Shown: in pieces, positions 44,626 through 53,605 of the stretch
Layout of the letters: each line of letters opens with the position of its first letter
Numbering within the stretch: position 1 is the first letter of the stretch
NCBI GenBank assembly: GCA_934169745.1
Contig: CAKPOE010000001.1
Span: forward strand, 278,003-342,002
Direction of reading: 5' to 3'
Length of the DNA: 64,000 bases
Origin: an uncultured Clostridia bacterium
GTDB lineage: Bacteria > Bacillota > Clostridia > TANB77 > UBA1234
The notes under the pieces: generated by a model
What the model saw: only the letters and a program-made list of their open reading frames with translations
Database searches by the model: none
Told to the model about the DNA's origin: nothing
Made by a program: the position numbers and the translations under genes

Positions 44626-44660
44626 AAAAAGGCGGAGAATTAAAGATTTTCTGCCTTTTT
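44626..44660 (+). terminator. Terminator of the lipoprotein gene
   Basis: A 15-bp stem with two G-U pairs: AAAAAGGCGGAGAAT (44626-44640) with ATTTTCTGCCTTTTT (44646-44660). Confidence 0.88.
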
Positions 44661-44695
44661 GCTTACTGAATTATAGCAAAACAAAAAGATTACAC

Positions 44696-44724
44696 TTGCT
44701 TAATTATTGTAAAATAAATATAAT
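44696..44724 (+). promoter_or_regulatory. Promoter of the SpoVB-like gene
   Basis: TTGCTT (44696-44701), 17-base spacer, TATAAT (44719-44724). Confidence 0.65.
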
Positions 44725-44751
44725 TGTATTGTATCTTTTAAGGAGGAGTAT

Positions 44752-46455
44752 ATGGAAAAACAAATAAATAAGAAACAAACTTTTATGGCTGGAGTACTTA
44801 CTATTGCTATTGCACAGATTTTGATTAAAATTTTAGGACTAATTTATAGACTTGTAATTACAAACATTCCTTATTTTGGCGACGAAGGAAATGGCTTGTA
44901 TGGTGCAGGATTTCAAATATATATGTTGATATTATCAATTGCAACTACTGGTATACCAGGAGCAATTGCAAAATTGGTTTCAGAAAAAAGAGCTTTAGGC
45001 AAACCACGAGAGGCACATCAGATATTTAGAGTTGCTTTTGCGTTATTTGCGGTCATTGGGTTTATAGGATCTTTAATTTTATTTGCTAATGCTAGATACA
45101 TTGCTACTACTTTGATTGGAAATTCACAAGTTGAAGGTGTACTGGTTGCTTTGTCACCATCAATATTTTTCGTTGCAATATCGGCTGTAATAAGAGGATA
45201 TTTTAACGGAATGTATAACATGAAGGCCAGTTCTAATTCACAAGTTATAGAACAAATATTTAAGAGTTTATTAACAATAGTAATAGTATTATCACTGTAT
45301 TTTATGCTTCCTCAAGTTGGAAAGCTAGCTAATATATTTAATGTGACAGAAGAAAGCGTAACATCGGTTATGGCTGCTGGTGCCAACTTGGCTTCAACAA
45401 TAGCAGCAGCAATAGGATTTATATACTTGTATATATTTTACACGAGACGTAAGAAAGAAATTTGGAAGGACATTGCTAATGCAAAGGAAGATTATCACAA
45501 AGAAAATGTAAAGAAGGTTATAAAAACTATACTTTGCTTATCCATTCCAATGTCACTCGCTTCAATTGTTTCGGCACTTAATAGAAATGTTGATACATTT
45601 ACAGTAATAAGGGGACTAAAAATAGCTCTTGAAACAAGTGGGTTAACTGTTGAACGAATATCAGCAGAAGCAACAAGATTATATGGAATATTGTCTGGTA
45701 AAGTTGATATGCTAATTGGACTACCGTTGTCGTTAAACATAGCATTTGCAACAGCTCTTGTTCCAGCAGTTTCAGAAGCATTAGCAGTAGGAGAGAAAGA
45801 CAGAGCCGTAAAAAGAATTTCATTTTCACTTAGAACTAGTATGTTAATTGCACTTCCATGTGCTGTAGGACTTTGCGTCTTAGCAGAACCAATATTAAAA
45901 CTATTGTTTCCTGGTGCATATGCGCCAGAGGCAACGCTGTTATTACAGATAAGTGCATTTACAATTGTATTTTCAGTTTTAAACCAAACAATAAATGGAG
46001 CATTACAAGGAATTGGAAAAGTGTTTGTGCCAGCATTAACACTTGCAGCAGGTGCTACATTAAAACTAATATTAAATCTAGTTTTGATTCCTATTCCATC
46101 AATAGGTGTTAATGGCGCTGCGATTGGTTCGGTATCATGCCATTTGATTGCTACGATAATCGGATATAGTGTTTTAAGAAGAAAGGTTAAGTTAGAATTA
46201 ACGAAAGAAAATTTTGTTATAAAGCCAGTACTTGCAACTGCACTAATGGCAATAAGCGCAATTGTAGCAGAAAAAGTATTGCCATATATAATTGGAAGTT
46301 CAAAAATTGTTACTATACTATCAATATTAGTTGCAGTTATTGTATATTTATTATCATTAATTTTGATGAAAGTATTTAGAGAAGAAGACTATCAAATGCT
46401 TCCATATGGAACAAAAATATATAAATTCTTTCAAAAAGTAAAACTTGTAAAATAA
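44752..46455 (+). CDS. SpoVB/MurJ-like polysaccharide transporter (MOP superfamily)
   Basis: A 567-residue protein with about 14 hydrophobic helices, of the MOP flippase superfamily in the SpoVB/YtgP/YkvU branch. Typical features are the N-terminal QTFMAGVLTIAIAQILIKIL, GNGLYGAGFQIYMLILSIAT and GIPGAIAKLVSE. Such proteins flip lipid-linked wall precursors; SpoVB is needed for spore cortex. The exact paralogue cannot be fixed by eye. ATG behind AAGGAGGAG. It lies inside the block that separates spoVAE from spoVAC-spoVAD, which supports a spore role, though the promoter looks vegetative. Confidence 0.88.
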   Translation: MEKQINKKQTFMAGVLTIAIAQILIKILGLIYRLVITNIPYFGDEGNGLYGAGFQIYMLILSIATTGIPGAIAKLVSEKRALGKPREAHQIFRVAFALFAVIGFIGSLILFANARYIATTLIGNSQVEGVLVALSPSIFFVAISAVIRGYFNGMYNMKASSNSQVIEQIFKSLLTIVIVLSLYFMLPQVGKLANIFNVTEESVTSVMAAGANLASTIAAAIGFIYLYIFYTRRKKEIWKDIANAKEDYHKENVKKVIKTILCLSIPMSLASIVSALNRNVDTFTVIRGLKIALETSGLTVERISAEATRLYGILSGKVDMLIGLPLSLNIAFATALVPAVSEALAVGEKDRAVKRISFSLRTSMLIALPCAVGLCVLAEPILKLLFPGAYAPEATLLLQISAFTIVFSVLNQTINGALQGIGKVFVPALTLAAGATLKLILNLVLIPIPSIGVNGAAIGSVSCHLIATIIGYSVLRRKVKLELTKENFVIKPVLATALMAISAIVAEKVLPYIIGSSKIVTILSILVAVIVYLLSLILMKVFREEDYQMLPYGTKIYKFFQKVKLVK

Positions 46456-46496
46456 GTTCTAGTGAATGAGTTATTGATGAATAGATTTTGATAAAA

Positions 46497-46606
46497 TGAA
46501 CAAATTTCAGGCAGCCACTTTTTCGTTCATTTTTGTATGCTTTTTTCGGTAAATAGCTTTCCGCAATGAAAAATGAACGAAAAAGTGGCTGCCTGAAATC
46601 TGTTCA
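46497..46606. repeat. Intergenic 33-bp inverted-end repeat, locus D (head-to-head pair)
   Basis: Copies at 46497-46529 (+) and 46574-46606 (-), 44 bases apart, forming a long imperfect hairpin. Both carry the same variant core TTTCAGGCAGCC (others have CCGG), so pairing is kept. It lies between convergent spoVB-like and spoVAD genes. Confidence 0.94.
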
Positions 46607-46640
46607 TGGACTGCCGAAAAAATGTCCGCATATAAAAAAT

Positions 46641-47651
46641 CTATACTTCTATGCTAACTGCATGTGCTATTCCTGAGATGGATTCTTTTTGCTGTGCAGT
46701 TGTTGGACTCATGAGTGCTCCTGTTGCAATTAGGAGTACTCTTTTTATTTTCTTTGATTGTAATTGATTATATACATATCCGCAAAATGTTGATGCGCAA
46801 CAACCGCATCCACTTCCACCAGAGTGTGTGTCTTGTTCGCTTTTGTCAAATATTAGTACACCACAGTCATTGTAATTATTTTTAATGTTATATCCTCTTG
46901 TTTCCATTAATTCTATTACAATTTCTTTTCCTATGTGACCGAGGTCACCAGTTAAAATAAGGTCATAATAACTTGGACCTCTACCAGTATCTTGAAAATG
47001 TTGATACATTGTATCTATTGCACTTGGCGCCATTGCAGCTCCCATGTTATTTGCATCTTTTATTCCCATATCTACAATTTTTCCAGTCGTTACATGAGTT
47101 ATAAATGGTCCTTGACCATCTTTAGATAAAACTGCAGCACCCTCACCAATTACGGTCCATTGAGCCGATGGCGGACGTTGGTTACCAAGTTCTAGTGGAA
47201 ATCTAAATTGCTTTTCAGCACTGCAAAAATGGCTTGAAGTAGAACATACAACGTTTGTGGCAAAGCCTCCATCAATAAGCATGGAACCTAAACTAAGTCC
47301 TTCAACGAAGGTTGAGCAAGCGCCGAATAAGCCAAAGAAAGGTATGTTTGTTTCTCTAGAGCCAAAGCACGAAGGTGTACACTGATTTATTAAATCTCCT
47401 GCAAAAAGATAATCGATATCTTCGTTACTCAGGCGTGTCTTGCTTATGCAATTACTTACACCTTCTTTTACCATCTTTGTTTCAGCTTTTTCCCAAGTTG
47501 ATTCTCCCCAGTATTCATCTTCCAAAATTGTGTCAAAAAATTTGCCTAATGGTCCGGCGCCTTCTTTTGGCCCTACAATTGAATATGTTGATACAATTGA
47601 TGGAGGAGATGATAGTTTTACAGTTTGCTTTCCTATTTTTTTATCTGTCAT
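46641..47651 (-). CDS. spoVAD: Stage V sporulation protein AD
   Basis: A 336-residue thiolase-fold protein without the thiolase role; SpoVAD binds dipicolinic acid and gates its uptake into the forespore. Signature stretches include FFGLFGACSTFVEGLSLGSM, GGSGCGCCASTFCGYVYNQL and LLIATGALMSPTTAQQKESI. Length is normal. ATG behind GAGAGGAT, 15 bases after spoVAC. The last gene of a dodecin-spoVAC-spoVAD operon; spoVAE is missing from its usual downstream place. Confidence 0.96.
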   Translation of the reverse strand: MTDKKIGKQTVKLSSPPSIVSTYSIVGPKEGAGPLGKFFDTILEDEYWGESTWEKAETKMVKEGVSNCISKTRLSNEDIDYLFAGDLINQCTPSCFGSRETNIPFFGLFGACSTFVEGLSLGSMLIDGGFATNVVCSTSSHFCSAEKQFRFPLELGNQRPPSAQWTVIGEGAAVLSKDGQGPFITHVTTGKIVDMGIKDANNMGAAMAPSAIDTMYQHFQDTGRGPSYYDLILTGDLGHIGKEIVIELMETRGYNIKNNYNDCGVLIFDKSEQDTHSGGSGCGCCASTFCGYVYNQLQSKKIKRVLLIATGALMSPTTAQQKESISGIAHAVSIEV

Positions 47652-47666
47652 ATTAATATCCTCTCT

Positions 47667-48110
47667 TTACTTAAATAAATAGTATAATAGACCAACTACA
47701 ATAGAAGTACTGATTCCATATACTAAAACTGGTCCCGCAACTTGGAATAGCTTTGCACCAACACCTAGCACTAGACCTTCACTTTTAAATTCGATAGCAG
47801 GTGATGCAATTGAGTTGGCAAAGCCGGTTATTGGAACTATTGAACCAGCACCTGCAAATTTTCCTATACGATTGTACACGTTTATTGATGTTAAAAAAAT
47901 GCCTATGAATATTAAAGCAATACTTGTTGTTGAAGAAACAGTATCTTTATCTAATCCTCTTGAAGTTAAATAGTCTGCTATGAATTGACCTATTAAGCAA
48001 ATTATTCCACCAACAACAAATGCTTTTAGAATGTTTAGCCAAATCGGAGAATTAGGAGTTTTTTCATCAACATATTTCTGATAATCTGCTTTTGTTTCAA
48101 TTGATTTCAT
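47667..48110 (-). CDS. spoVAC: Stage V sporulation protein AC
   Basis: A 147-residue membrane protein with about four helices and the motif GKFAGAGSIVPITGFANSIASPAIE. SpoVAC behaves as a mechanosensitive dipicolinate channel in Bacillus. I choose the ATG of MKSIETKADYQKY, one base after the dodecin stop (TAGAATG), so translation is coupled; a longer in-frame start lies inside the dodecin gene. Followed by spoVAD. Confidence 0.95.
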   Translation of the reverse strand: MKSIETKADYQKYVDEKTPNSPIWLNILKAFVVGGIICLIGQFIADYLTSRGLDKDTVSSTTSIALIFIGIFLTSINVYNRIGKFAGAGSIVPITGFANSIASPAIEFKSEGLVLGVGAKLFQVAGPVLVYGISTSIVVGLLYYLFK

Positions 48111-48111
48111 T

Positions 48112-48330
48112 CTAATGAGTCGTCCTTTCTGTATCAATTTTAAAAGATATTTTTGTATCTGCAATGTATTCTTTTACACTGTTATTTTCCACATTACAGC
48201 AAAGTGAGACAACTTCAACTTTAAATATGTGGTCTATAGACTTACTAGTTTCATATAACGCAGTTTGAATCGCATCGTCAAATGAAACGTTTGATACTCC
48301 TTGAATACACAAAGTTTTTGTTACTGCCAT
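48112..48330 (-). CDS. Dodecin-like small protein at the head of the spoVA operon
   Basis: A 72-residue protein with the dodecin layout: an N-terminal strand (AVTKTLCIQGVSN), helix with DDAIQTALYETSKSI, then strands containing VEVVSLCCNVENNSVKEY and ISFKID. Dodecins form 12-mers that store flavin or CoA. The aromatic flavin-stacking Trp of archaeal and many bacterial dodecins is absent, so ligand binding is uncertain. ATG behind TGGAGGTG; the stop is one base before spoVAC. A dodecin leading a spoVA operon is not a standard arrangement known to me. Confidence 0.75.
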   Translation of the reverse strand: MAVTKTLCIQGVSNVSFDDAIQTALYETSKSIDHIFKVEVVSLCCNVENNSVKEYIADTKISFKIDTERTTH

Positions 48331-48365
48331 AAAAACACCTCCATACGATAATATTTTTAACTTGT

Positions 48366-48395
48366 TTTACAAAAAATATGCAAATATGATATAAT
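48366..48395 (+). promoter_or_regulatory. Promoter of uvrC
   Basis: TTTACA (48366-48371), 18-base spacer, TATAAT (48390-48395) with a TG extended -10 element, 18 bases before the ATG. Confidence 0.7.
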
Positions 48396-48413
48396 ATTTT
48401 TGAGGTTGATTAT

Positions 48414-50240
48414 ATGTTTGATATAAAAGAAGAATTGAAAAAATTGCCAGAAAAACCAGGCGTTTATATAATGAAAGATAAGGATGACAACATACTTTAT
48501 GTAGGAAAAGCAGTCATTCTTAAAAATCGTGTTCGTCAATATTTTCAAAAAACAAATAAAACGGAACGAATAAAAAAGATGGTTTCACAAATAGACCATT
48601 TTGAGTATATAGTTGTGGATTCGGAAATGGAAGCACTTATATTGGAATGTAACTTGATAAAGCTTCATAAACCAAAGTATAACGTTTTACTAAAAGATGA
48701 TAAAATGTATCCTTACATTAAGATAACTATAAATGAGGACTTTCCGACTGTAAGGATCACACGAAAAAAATTAAATGATGGTGCAAAATACTATGGACCA
48801 TACACTAACGCTTATGCTACAAAAGAAACCGTTGATTTTCTTAATAAAGTATATTTACTAAAACAATGTAGAAAAATTTTTACTAAGAAAGAAACACCTT
48901 GTCTAAATTATCATATAAAAAAATGCATGGGGATTTGTGCAGGGAATGTGACTAAAGAAGAGTACAGAAAGATAATCAATCAAGTGATGGCTGTTTTAGA
49001 TGGTAAAGCAGAAGAACTTATAAAGCAAATAAAAGCTGAAATGGTAGAAGCCTCTAATAATTTACAATTTGAAAAGGCTGCGGATTTAAGAGATAAAATT
49101 TCTAGTCTTCAAAACTTACTTCAAAGGCAGAAGATGGATAATATTTCTGAAAATGATTTAGATGTAATAGGAATTGTAAAGCGTTTGGACAGGGCTTCAA
49201 TAGAAATATTTAATATACGTAATAGTAAAATGATAGGTGGACAAAACTTCATATTAAAAGATGTTGGAGAAGAAACAGAAGAAGAGCTCTTAGTAACCTT
49301 TATTAAGCAATACTATAATTCGGATAATGTTCCGAACAAGATTATGTTTAAGCAGAATCTTAACGAAGAAGAGTTAATAAAAGAATTTTTAATACAAATT
49401 AGCGGAAGAAAAAATGTGGAGTTTAAGATTCCTAAAAAAGGTGAAAAGCTCAAACTTATTGATATGGCTGAGAGAAATGCGACTATTTCTTTAGAAAATA
49501 AGACAGACATAGTTGAAAATGAGAATGTACTCTTAGAATTGAAACAAGTACTGGATTTAAACAAACTTCCTAAGAGAATAGAAAGCTATGATATTTCAAA
49601 TATATCAGGAACTAATACCGTTGCAGGAATTGTAGTTTTCGAGAATGGAAAACCAAAGAAAAACGAGTACAGGAAAATTAAGATTAAAACAGTTATCGGG
49701 CAAGATGACGTTGCATGTATGAAAGAAACTTTGAGAAGAAGACTCAAATATGTAGTAAATAAAGATTTAGAAAAAAATCCTTTTGGACCTGAACCAGATT
49801 TAATACTCATGGATGGCGGTATCACACAAATACGCGCCGCAAAAGAGATTGTTCGAGAATATAACTTAACTATACCCGTTTACGGAATGGTAAAGAACGA
49901 TAAGCACAGAACAAGAGCCTTGATGAATGAAGAGGGTGAAGAATATTTAATATCAGATAAGCCAACTTTATTCAACTTTGTGACATTTTTGCAAGATGAA
50001 GTCCATAAAACTGCTATTGAATATCATAGAAAACTTAGAGAAAAAGAAATAACTAAGTCGGAACTTGATACTATAGAAGGTATAGGAGAAAAAAGAAAGC
50101 AGGCATTGCTAAAAAAATTCAAATCAGTTGAAAAAATTAAAGCGGCAACTATCGAGGAATTATGCGAAGTAGATGGAATAACAGAAAAAATTGCAAAAAA
50201 TATAAAAAATATGCTTGACGAACGGGTAGACATAATGTAA
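48414..50240 (+). CDS. uvrC: UvrABC excinuclease subunit C
   Basis: A 608-residue nuclease that makes both cuts in nucleotide excision repair. The N-terminal GIY-YIG domain appears as GVYIMKDKDDNILYVGKA with Arg in KNRVRQYF; next come a Cys cluster (CRKIF...CLNYHIKKCMGIC), a UVR domain near 200-235 (QFEKAADLRDKI), the RNase-H-like endonuclease with ESYDISNISG and DLILMDGG, and tandem HhH motifs (LDTIEGIGEKRKQALL; LCEVDGITEKIAKNI). ATG behind TGAGG. Divergent from the dodecin-spoVA operon, sharing an ~80-base promoter region. Confidence 0.97.
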   Translation: MFDIKEELKKLPEKPGVYIMKDKDDNILYVGKAVILKNRVRQYFQKTNKTERIKKMVSQIDHFEYIVVDSEMEALILECNLIKLHKPKYNVLLKDDKMYPYIKITINEDFPTVRITRKKLNDGAKYYGPYTNAYATKETVDFLNKVYLLKQCRKIFTKKETPCLNYHIKKCMGICAGNVTKEEYRKIINQVMAVLDGKAEELIKQIKAEMVEASNNLQFEKAADLRDKISSLQNLLQRQKMDNISENDLDVIGIVKRLDRASIEIFNIRNSKMIGGQNFILKDVGEETEEELLVTFIKQYYNSDNVPNKIMFKQNLNEEELIKEFLIQISGRKNVEFKIPKKGEKLKLIDMAERNATISLENKTDIVENENVLLELKQVLDLNKLPKRIESYDISNISGTNTVAGIVVFENGKPKKNEYRKIKIKTVIGQDDVACMKETLRRRLKYVVNKDLEKNPFGPEPDLILMDGGITQIRAAKEIVREYNLTIPVYGMVKNDKHRTRALMNEEGEEYLISDKPTLFNFVTFLQDEVHKTAIEYHRKLREKEITKSELDTIEGIGEKRKQALLKKFKSVEKIKAATIEELCEVDGITEKIAKNIKNMLDERVDIM

Positions 50241-50300
50241 AATATATGTGTATTCATTTGTGAATATATGCCTAATTTTGATTAAAAGGAGGAAAGCTAT

Positions 50301-50735
50301 ATGCGGCTCAGTGACAAGGCGATGATGCCAACGGACTCAAAAATTGTCTTTTTAGATACCTCGGCTATATTGTCTAATTCAAACTACCTGAGACGTAACA
50401 GTACTTACATTGTTACAACCGGCGTTATGCAAGAACTTCAAGGTTTGTCATATGCCGAAGAACCTGTTGGTGGAATTGCGCAGTGTGAGTATGAACGATT
50501 GAGAGAACTTCTGGCAGCTGGAGACAAAGGCGTGTATCTATTTCGCTCAAGAGTACGCGAAAGTACAGAAATTTCTGAACTTAGCAATGTAGATAGAAAC
50601 ATAATCGACTGTGCAAAATGTTTTAAAGACGCTATGATTTTGTCAGCAGACACGGCATTGTGCAGAATGGCAGAAAGTTTTGGAATACCCACTTGTAAAA
50701 TAAGAACACGTGATACAAATATAGTAGTTGCATAG
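50301..50735 (+). CDS. PIN-domain protein, probable ribonuclease
   Basis: A 144-residue PIN fold. The acidic active-site set is visible: Asp in VFLDTSAIL, Glu in VMQELQG, Asp in NVDRNIIDCA and Asp in LSADTALCRMAES. It resembles the N-terminal PIN half of PhoH2/YlaK-like proteins and free-standing PIN nucleases. There is no adjacent antitoxin gene, so a toxin-antitoxin pair is not indicated. ATG behind AAAGGAGG, 60 bases after uvrC; it may share that transcript. Substrate RNA unknown. Confidence 0.82.
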   Translation: MRLSDKAMMPTDSKIVFLDTSAILSNSNYLRRNSTYIVTTGVMQELQGLSYAEEPVGGIAQCEYERLRELLAAGDKGVYLFRSRVRESTEISELSNVDRNIIDCAKCFKDAMILSADTALCRMAESFGIPTCKIRTRDTNIVVA

Positions 50736-50738
50736 CAT

Positions 50739-50772
50739 AAAAGAGTAAGCATTTAAAATGCTTACTCTTTTT
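50739..50772. terminator. Bidirectional terminator between the PIN gene and ylbJ
   Basis: AAAAGAGTAAGCAT (50739-50752) pairs with ATGCTTACTCTTTT (50758-50771). The right arm overlaps the last codons of ylbJ on the minus strand. Confidence 0.92.
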
Positions 50773-52006
50773 GTTTTTGGTTGTTAAATAAACGTAAGCA
50801 AATGCCTATAATAAGTAGTGTTGTGAGTATGACTAAAAACAGATTGCCACTCTGGGCTGCTGGATACGTATTTGAAAAACTGTAACTAAATGTTTCGACG
50901 ACGTCCCAATTAAAGAAATTTGTATATTTCATAATTAGATATGAATAAATGCTGGCAAATGCACCGTGTAAAAATTTCCCTAGAAAATAAGGCTTCATAG
51001 AGATGTCTGTGTCTGCAACAATGCTACAAGTTTGCATGTGAACTGAAAAGCCACCAAATCCAAGTATAAATGCAATAACAGATAAAAGTTTTATGTACGT
51101 AATAGTGTTAAGGCTTGATAATTCTTTTACGCCACTAGTTACTTCAAGGATACCTTTTAATATGCCACTAGAACATACAAGAGGAATATCAAACACTGTT
51201 AAAAAACGTTCAATGAAAAGCTTTAAATAACTTAATATTCCTGTGTTTTCAAAAACTTCTCCCAAAACGGCAAAAAAGACTATATATCCACATATAAGAA
51301 GGAGAGTATTAACACTACTTTTTATAGACTCACCCATTAATGCACCTAAGTTACGTAGTCGAAATATGGCTTTTTTGTTGGCAGAATTAGACTTTTGTGC
51401 TATAATATTCGAAGATGAACTATTTTTATGGTAGTTTTTAAATAATAAACCTACTGTAATTGCAGCTAAAAAGTGAGTTAACAATAACATTAATCCTATT
51501 CGGCTATTACCAAACATACTTACTCCGACAGAACCTACAATAAATAGAGGGCCGGAGGTATTACAGAAAGCTAGCAAACGTTCAGCTTCTGTTTTGGTGC
51601 ATAATTTTTGTTCACGTAGGCTACTTACAATCTTTGCACCAACTGGGTAGCCAGAACTTAATCCCATGGCTAATGCAAAAGCCCCGCATCCAGGGATGTT
51701 GAATAAAGGTCTCATTATCGGTTCAAGCATTTTACCAATAAGCTCGAGAAAATTAGTTCTTTTAATAAGCTCAATCCCTATTAGAAAAGGAAAAAGCGAT
51801 GGAACGACATTGTTAACCCATAACATAAAAGCTTTGTGAGCACTGTTAAATGAAGACTTTGAAAAAACAACAAGCAAAATCAAAAATATAAATATCAAGC
51901 AAGGAAAGAAGTAGCGTTTTATTCTTATGACTTGCACATTAATTTTACTATTTGGAAGTGCAATAAAAGCTAGGCATAAAATTATAAATAATAAAAAATA
52001 TAACAT
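50762..52006 (-). CDS. ylbJ: Sporulation integral membrane protein YlbJ
   Basis: A 414-residue membrane protein with about eight to ten helices, related to nucleoside-transporter gate domains. Motifs include WVNNVVPSLFPFLIGIELI, LSSGYPVGAKIVSSL, LLAFCNTSGPLFIVGSVG and FGGFSVHMQTCSI. YlbJ is mother-cell expressed and needed for spore cortex formation. Its start ATG lies behind AGGTGAT. It is divergent from the methyltransferase gene at 52047 and convergent with the PIN gene. Confidence 0.93.
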   Translation of the reverse strand: MLYFLLFIILCLAFIALPNSKINVQVIRIKRYFFPCLIFIFLILLVVFSKSSFNSAHKAFMLWVNNVVPSLFPFLIGIELIKRTNFLELIGKMLEPIMRPLFNIPGCGAFALAMGLSSGYPVGAKIVSSLREQKLCTKTEAERLLAFCNTSGPLFIVGSVGVSMFGNSRIGLMLLLTHFLAAITVGLLFKNYHKNSSSSNIIAQKSNSANKKAIFRLRNLGALMGESIKSSVNTLLLICGYIVFFAVLGEVFENTGILSYLKLFIERFLTVFDIPLVCSSGILKGILEVTSGVKELSSLNTITYIKLLSVIAFILGFGGFSVHMQTCSIVADTDISMKPYFLGKFLHGAFASIYSYLIMKYTNFFNWDVVETFSYSFSNTYPAAQSGNLFLVILTTLLIIGICLRLFNNQKQKE

Positions 52007-52046
52007 GGTATCACCTAGTTAATATATATGAAGAAAGGACAAAAGT

Positions 52047-52904
52047 ATGATTATTTCTAAAGATTGGAAAGATTATGAAATCTTGGATATGGCAAATGGA
52101 GAGAAGCTTGAAAGATGGGGAAATATTATTTTAATAAGGCCCGATCCACAAATAATTTGGAGTAACAAGTCAAAACCAGAATTATGGAAAAAAGCTAACG
52201 CGCATTACCACAGAAGTAAAACGGGTGGTGGCGAATGGGAATACATTAAAAATGTTCCAGAAAGTTGGCAAATAAGATATAAAGATTTAACATTCAACTT
52301 AAAGCCGATGGGATTTAAGCATACGGGTCTGTTCCCAGAACAAGCAGTTAATTGGGACTTTATGATTAATAAAATTAGAAATGCTGGAAGAGAGATAAAA
52401 GTATTAAACCTTTTTGCATATACAGGGGGTGCAACAGTTGCTTGCAGTTATGCTGGTGCATCTGTATGCCATGTTGACTCATCAAAAGGGATGACATTGT
52501 GGGCAAAAGAAAATGTTGCATCATCTGGTTTGTCAGAGAGACCAATAAGATTTATAATAGATGATGTTATTAAATTTGTACAAAGAGAAATAAGAAGAGG
52601 AAATAAATATGATGCAATAGTAATGGACCCTCCATCTTATGGTAGAGGTGCAAATGGCGAAGTTTGGAATATAGAAGAAAGTTTATATACTTTAGTAGAG
52701 TTGTGTACGAAAGTATTGTCAGATAAACCACTATTCTTTATTATAAACTCATATACAACAGGTTTGGCACCTACAATACTTGCAAATATACTTAGCTTAA
52801 CGATAAAGAAAGATGGAAAAATATCATGTGGAGAAATAGGCTTACCAATGAAAGATAGTAAGTTGATACTTCCTTGTGGAATATATGGAAGGTGGGAAGA
52901 GTAG
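52047..52904 (+). CDS. Class I SAM-dependent methyltransferase, RlmI/RlmK-like
   Basis: A 285-residue methyltransferase. SAM-binding motif I is VLNLFAYTGGATVACSYAGA, the acidic residue after strand 2 is VDSSKGM, and motif IV is MDPPSYGRG, typical of 23S rRNA cytosine/guanine methyltransferases (COG1092). The PUA domain of full RlmI is not evident; the N-terminal ~90 residues are a distinct beta-rich module (ILIRPDPQIIWSN). It likely modifies rRNA; the nucleotide is unknown. ATG behind GAAAGGA. It runs directly into a pseudouridine synthase gene. Confidence 0.82.
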   Translation: MIISKDWKDYEILDMANGEKLERWGNIILIRPDPQIIWSNKSKPELWKKANAHYHRSKTGGGEWEYIKNVPESWQIRYKDLTFNLKPMGFKHTGLFPEQAVNWDFMINKIRNAGREIKVLNLFAYTGGATVACSYAGASVCHVDSSKGMTLWAKENVASSGLSERPIRFIIDDVIKFVQREIRRGNKYDAIVMDPPSYGRGANGEVWNIEESLYTLVELCTKVLSDKPLFFIINSYTTGLAPTILANILSLTIKKDGKISCGEIGLPMKDSKLILPCGIYGRWEE

Positions 52905-52909
52905 AAAGC

Positions 52910-53590
52910 ATGAACAAACTAAACGTGTTGTATGAAGACAATCACATTATTGTTGTGGAAAAGCCTGTAAATGTTCCGTCACAAGGTGACAATACTGGTG
53001 ACATAGATATGATAGCACTGGTAAAAGAGTATATAAAAGAAAAATATAAAAAGCCAGGTAATGTTTATGTTGGTTTAGTACACAGACTAGATAGACCTGT
53101 TGGTGGAATAATGGTGTTTGCAAAAACCTCAAAGGCAGCTAGTAGATTATCTGAAAGTATTAGAGTTAAAGACTTTCAAAAAACATATTTGGCAGTAGTG
53201 AATGGAACATTTTCAAAAGAATTGAAAGTTGGAGCTTTGGAAGATTACTTGTATAAAGATGAAACGCTAAACATTACAAAGGTTGTGAGTAAGGAAAAAC
53301 ATGGAGCAAAGCATGCAAAACTCAGCTATGAAGTATTAGAAGAAAGCAATGGACTTTCACTTGTGAAAATAAATTTGGAGACAGGAAGGCATCATCAAAT
53401 AAGAGTGCAATTTGCAAATGTAGGGCATAGCTTGTACGGAGACCAAAGATATGGAAGCGGACCTAAAAATGTACAAATAGCATTATGGGCGTACAAACTA
53501 GAGTTTAAACATCCAGTAAAAGATGAGATAATGTCATTTAAATGTAAACCAAAGAAAATAGGAATTTGGGGAGAGTTTAAGACTATATAA
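52910..53590 (+). CDS. RluA-family pseudouridine synthase
   Basis: A 226-residue pseudouridine synthase. The catalytic Asp is in VHRLDRPVGGIMVFAK near residue 67, followed by KTYLAVV, the L-x-T-G-R-x-H-Q-I-R signature NLETGRHHQIRVQF and the C-terminal LWAYKLEFKHPV. It has no S4 domain. It isomerises uridine in rRNA or tRNA. The start is the ATG of MNKLNVLYEDN five bases after the methyltransferase stop; the RBS is weak (AGAGTAG), and coupling with the upstream gene is likely. An alternative start overlaps that gene by 31 bases. Confidence 0.9.
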   Translation: MNKLNVLYEDNHIIVVEKPVNVPSQGDNTGDIDMIALVKEYIKEKYKKPGNVYVGLVHRLDRPVGGIMVFAKTSKAASRLSESIRVKDFQKTYLAVVNGTFSKELKVGALEDYLYKDETLNITKVVSKEKHGAKHAKLSYEVLEESNGLSLVKINLETGRHHQIRVQFANVGHSLYGDQRYGSGPKNVQIALWAYKLEFKHPVKDEIMSFKCKPKKIGIWGEFKTI

Positions 53591-53605
53591 TGAAAGGAGA
53601 AAAAT

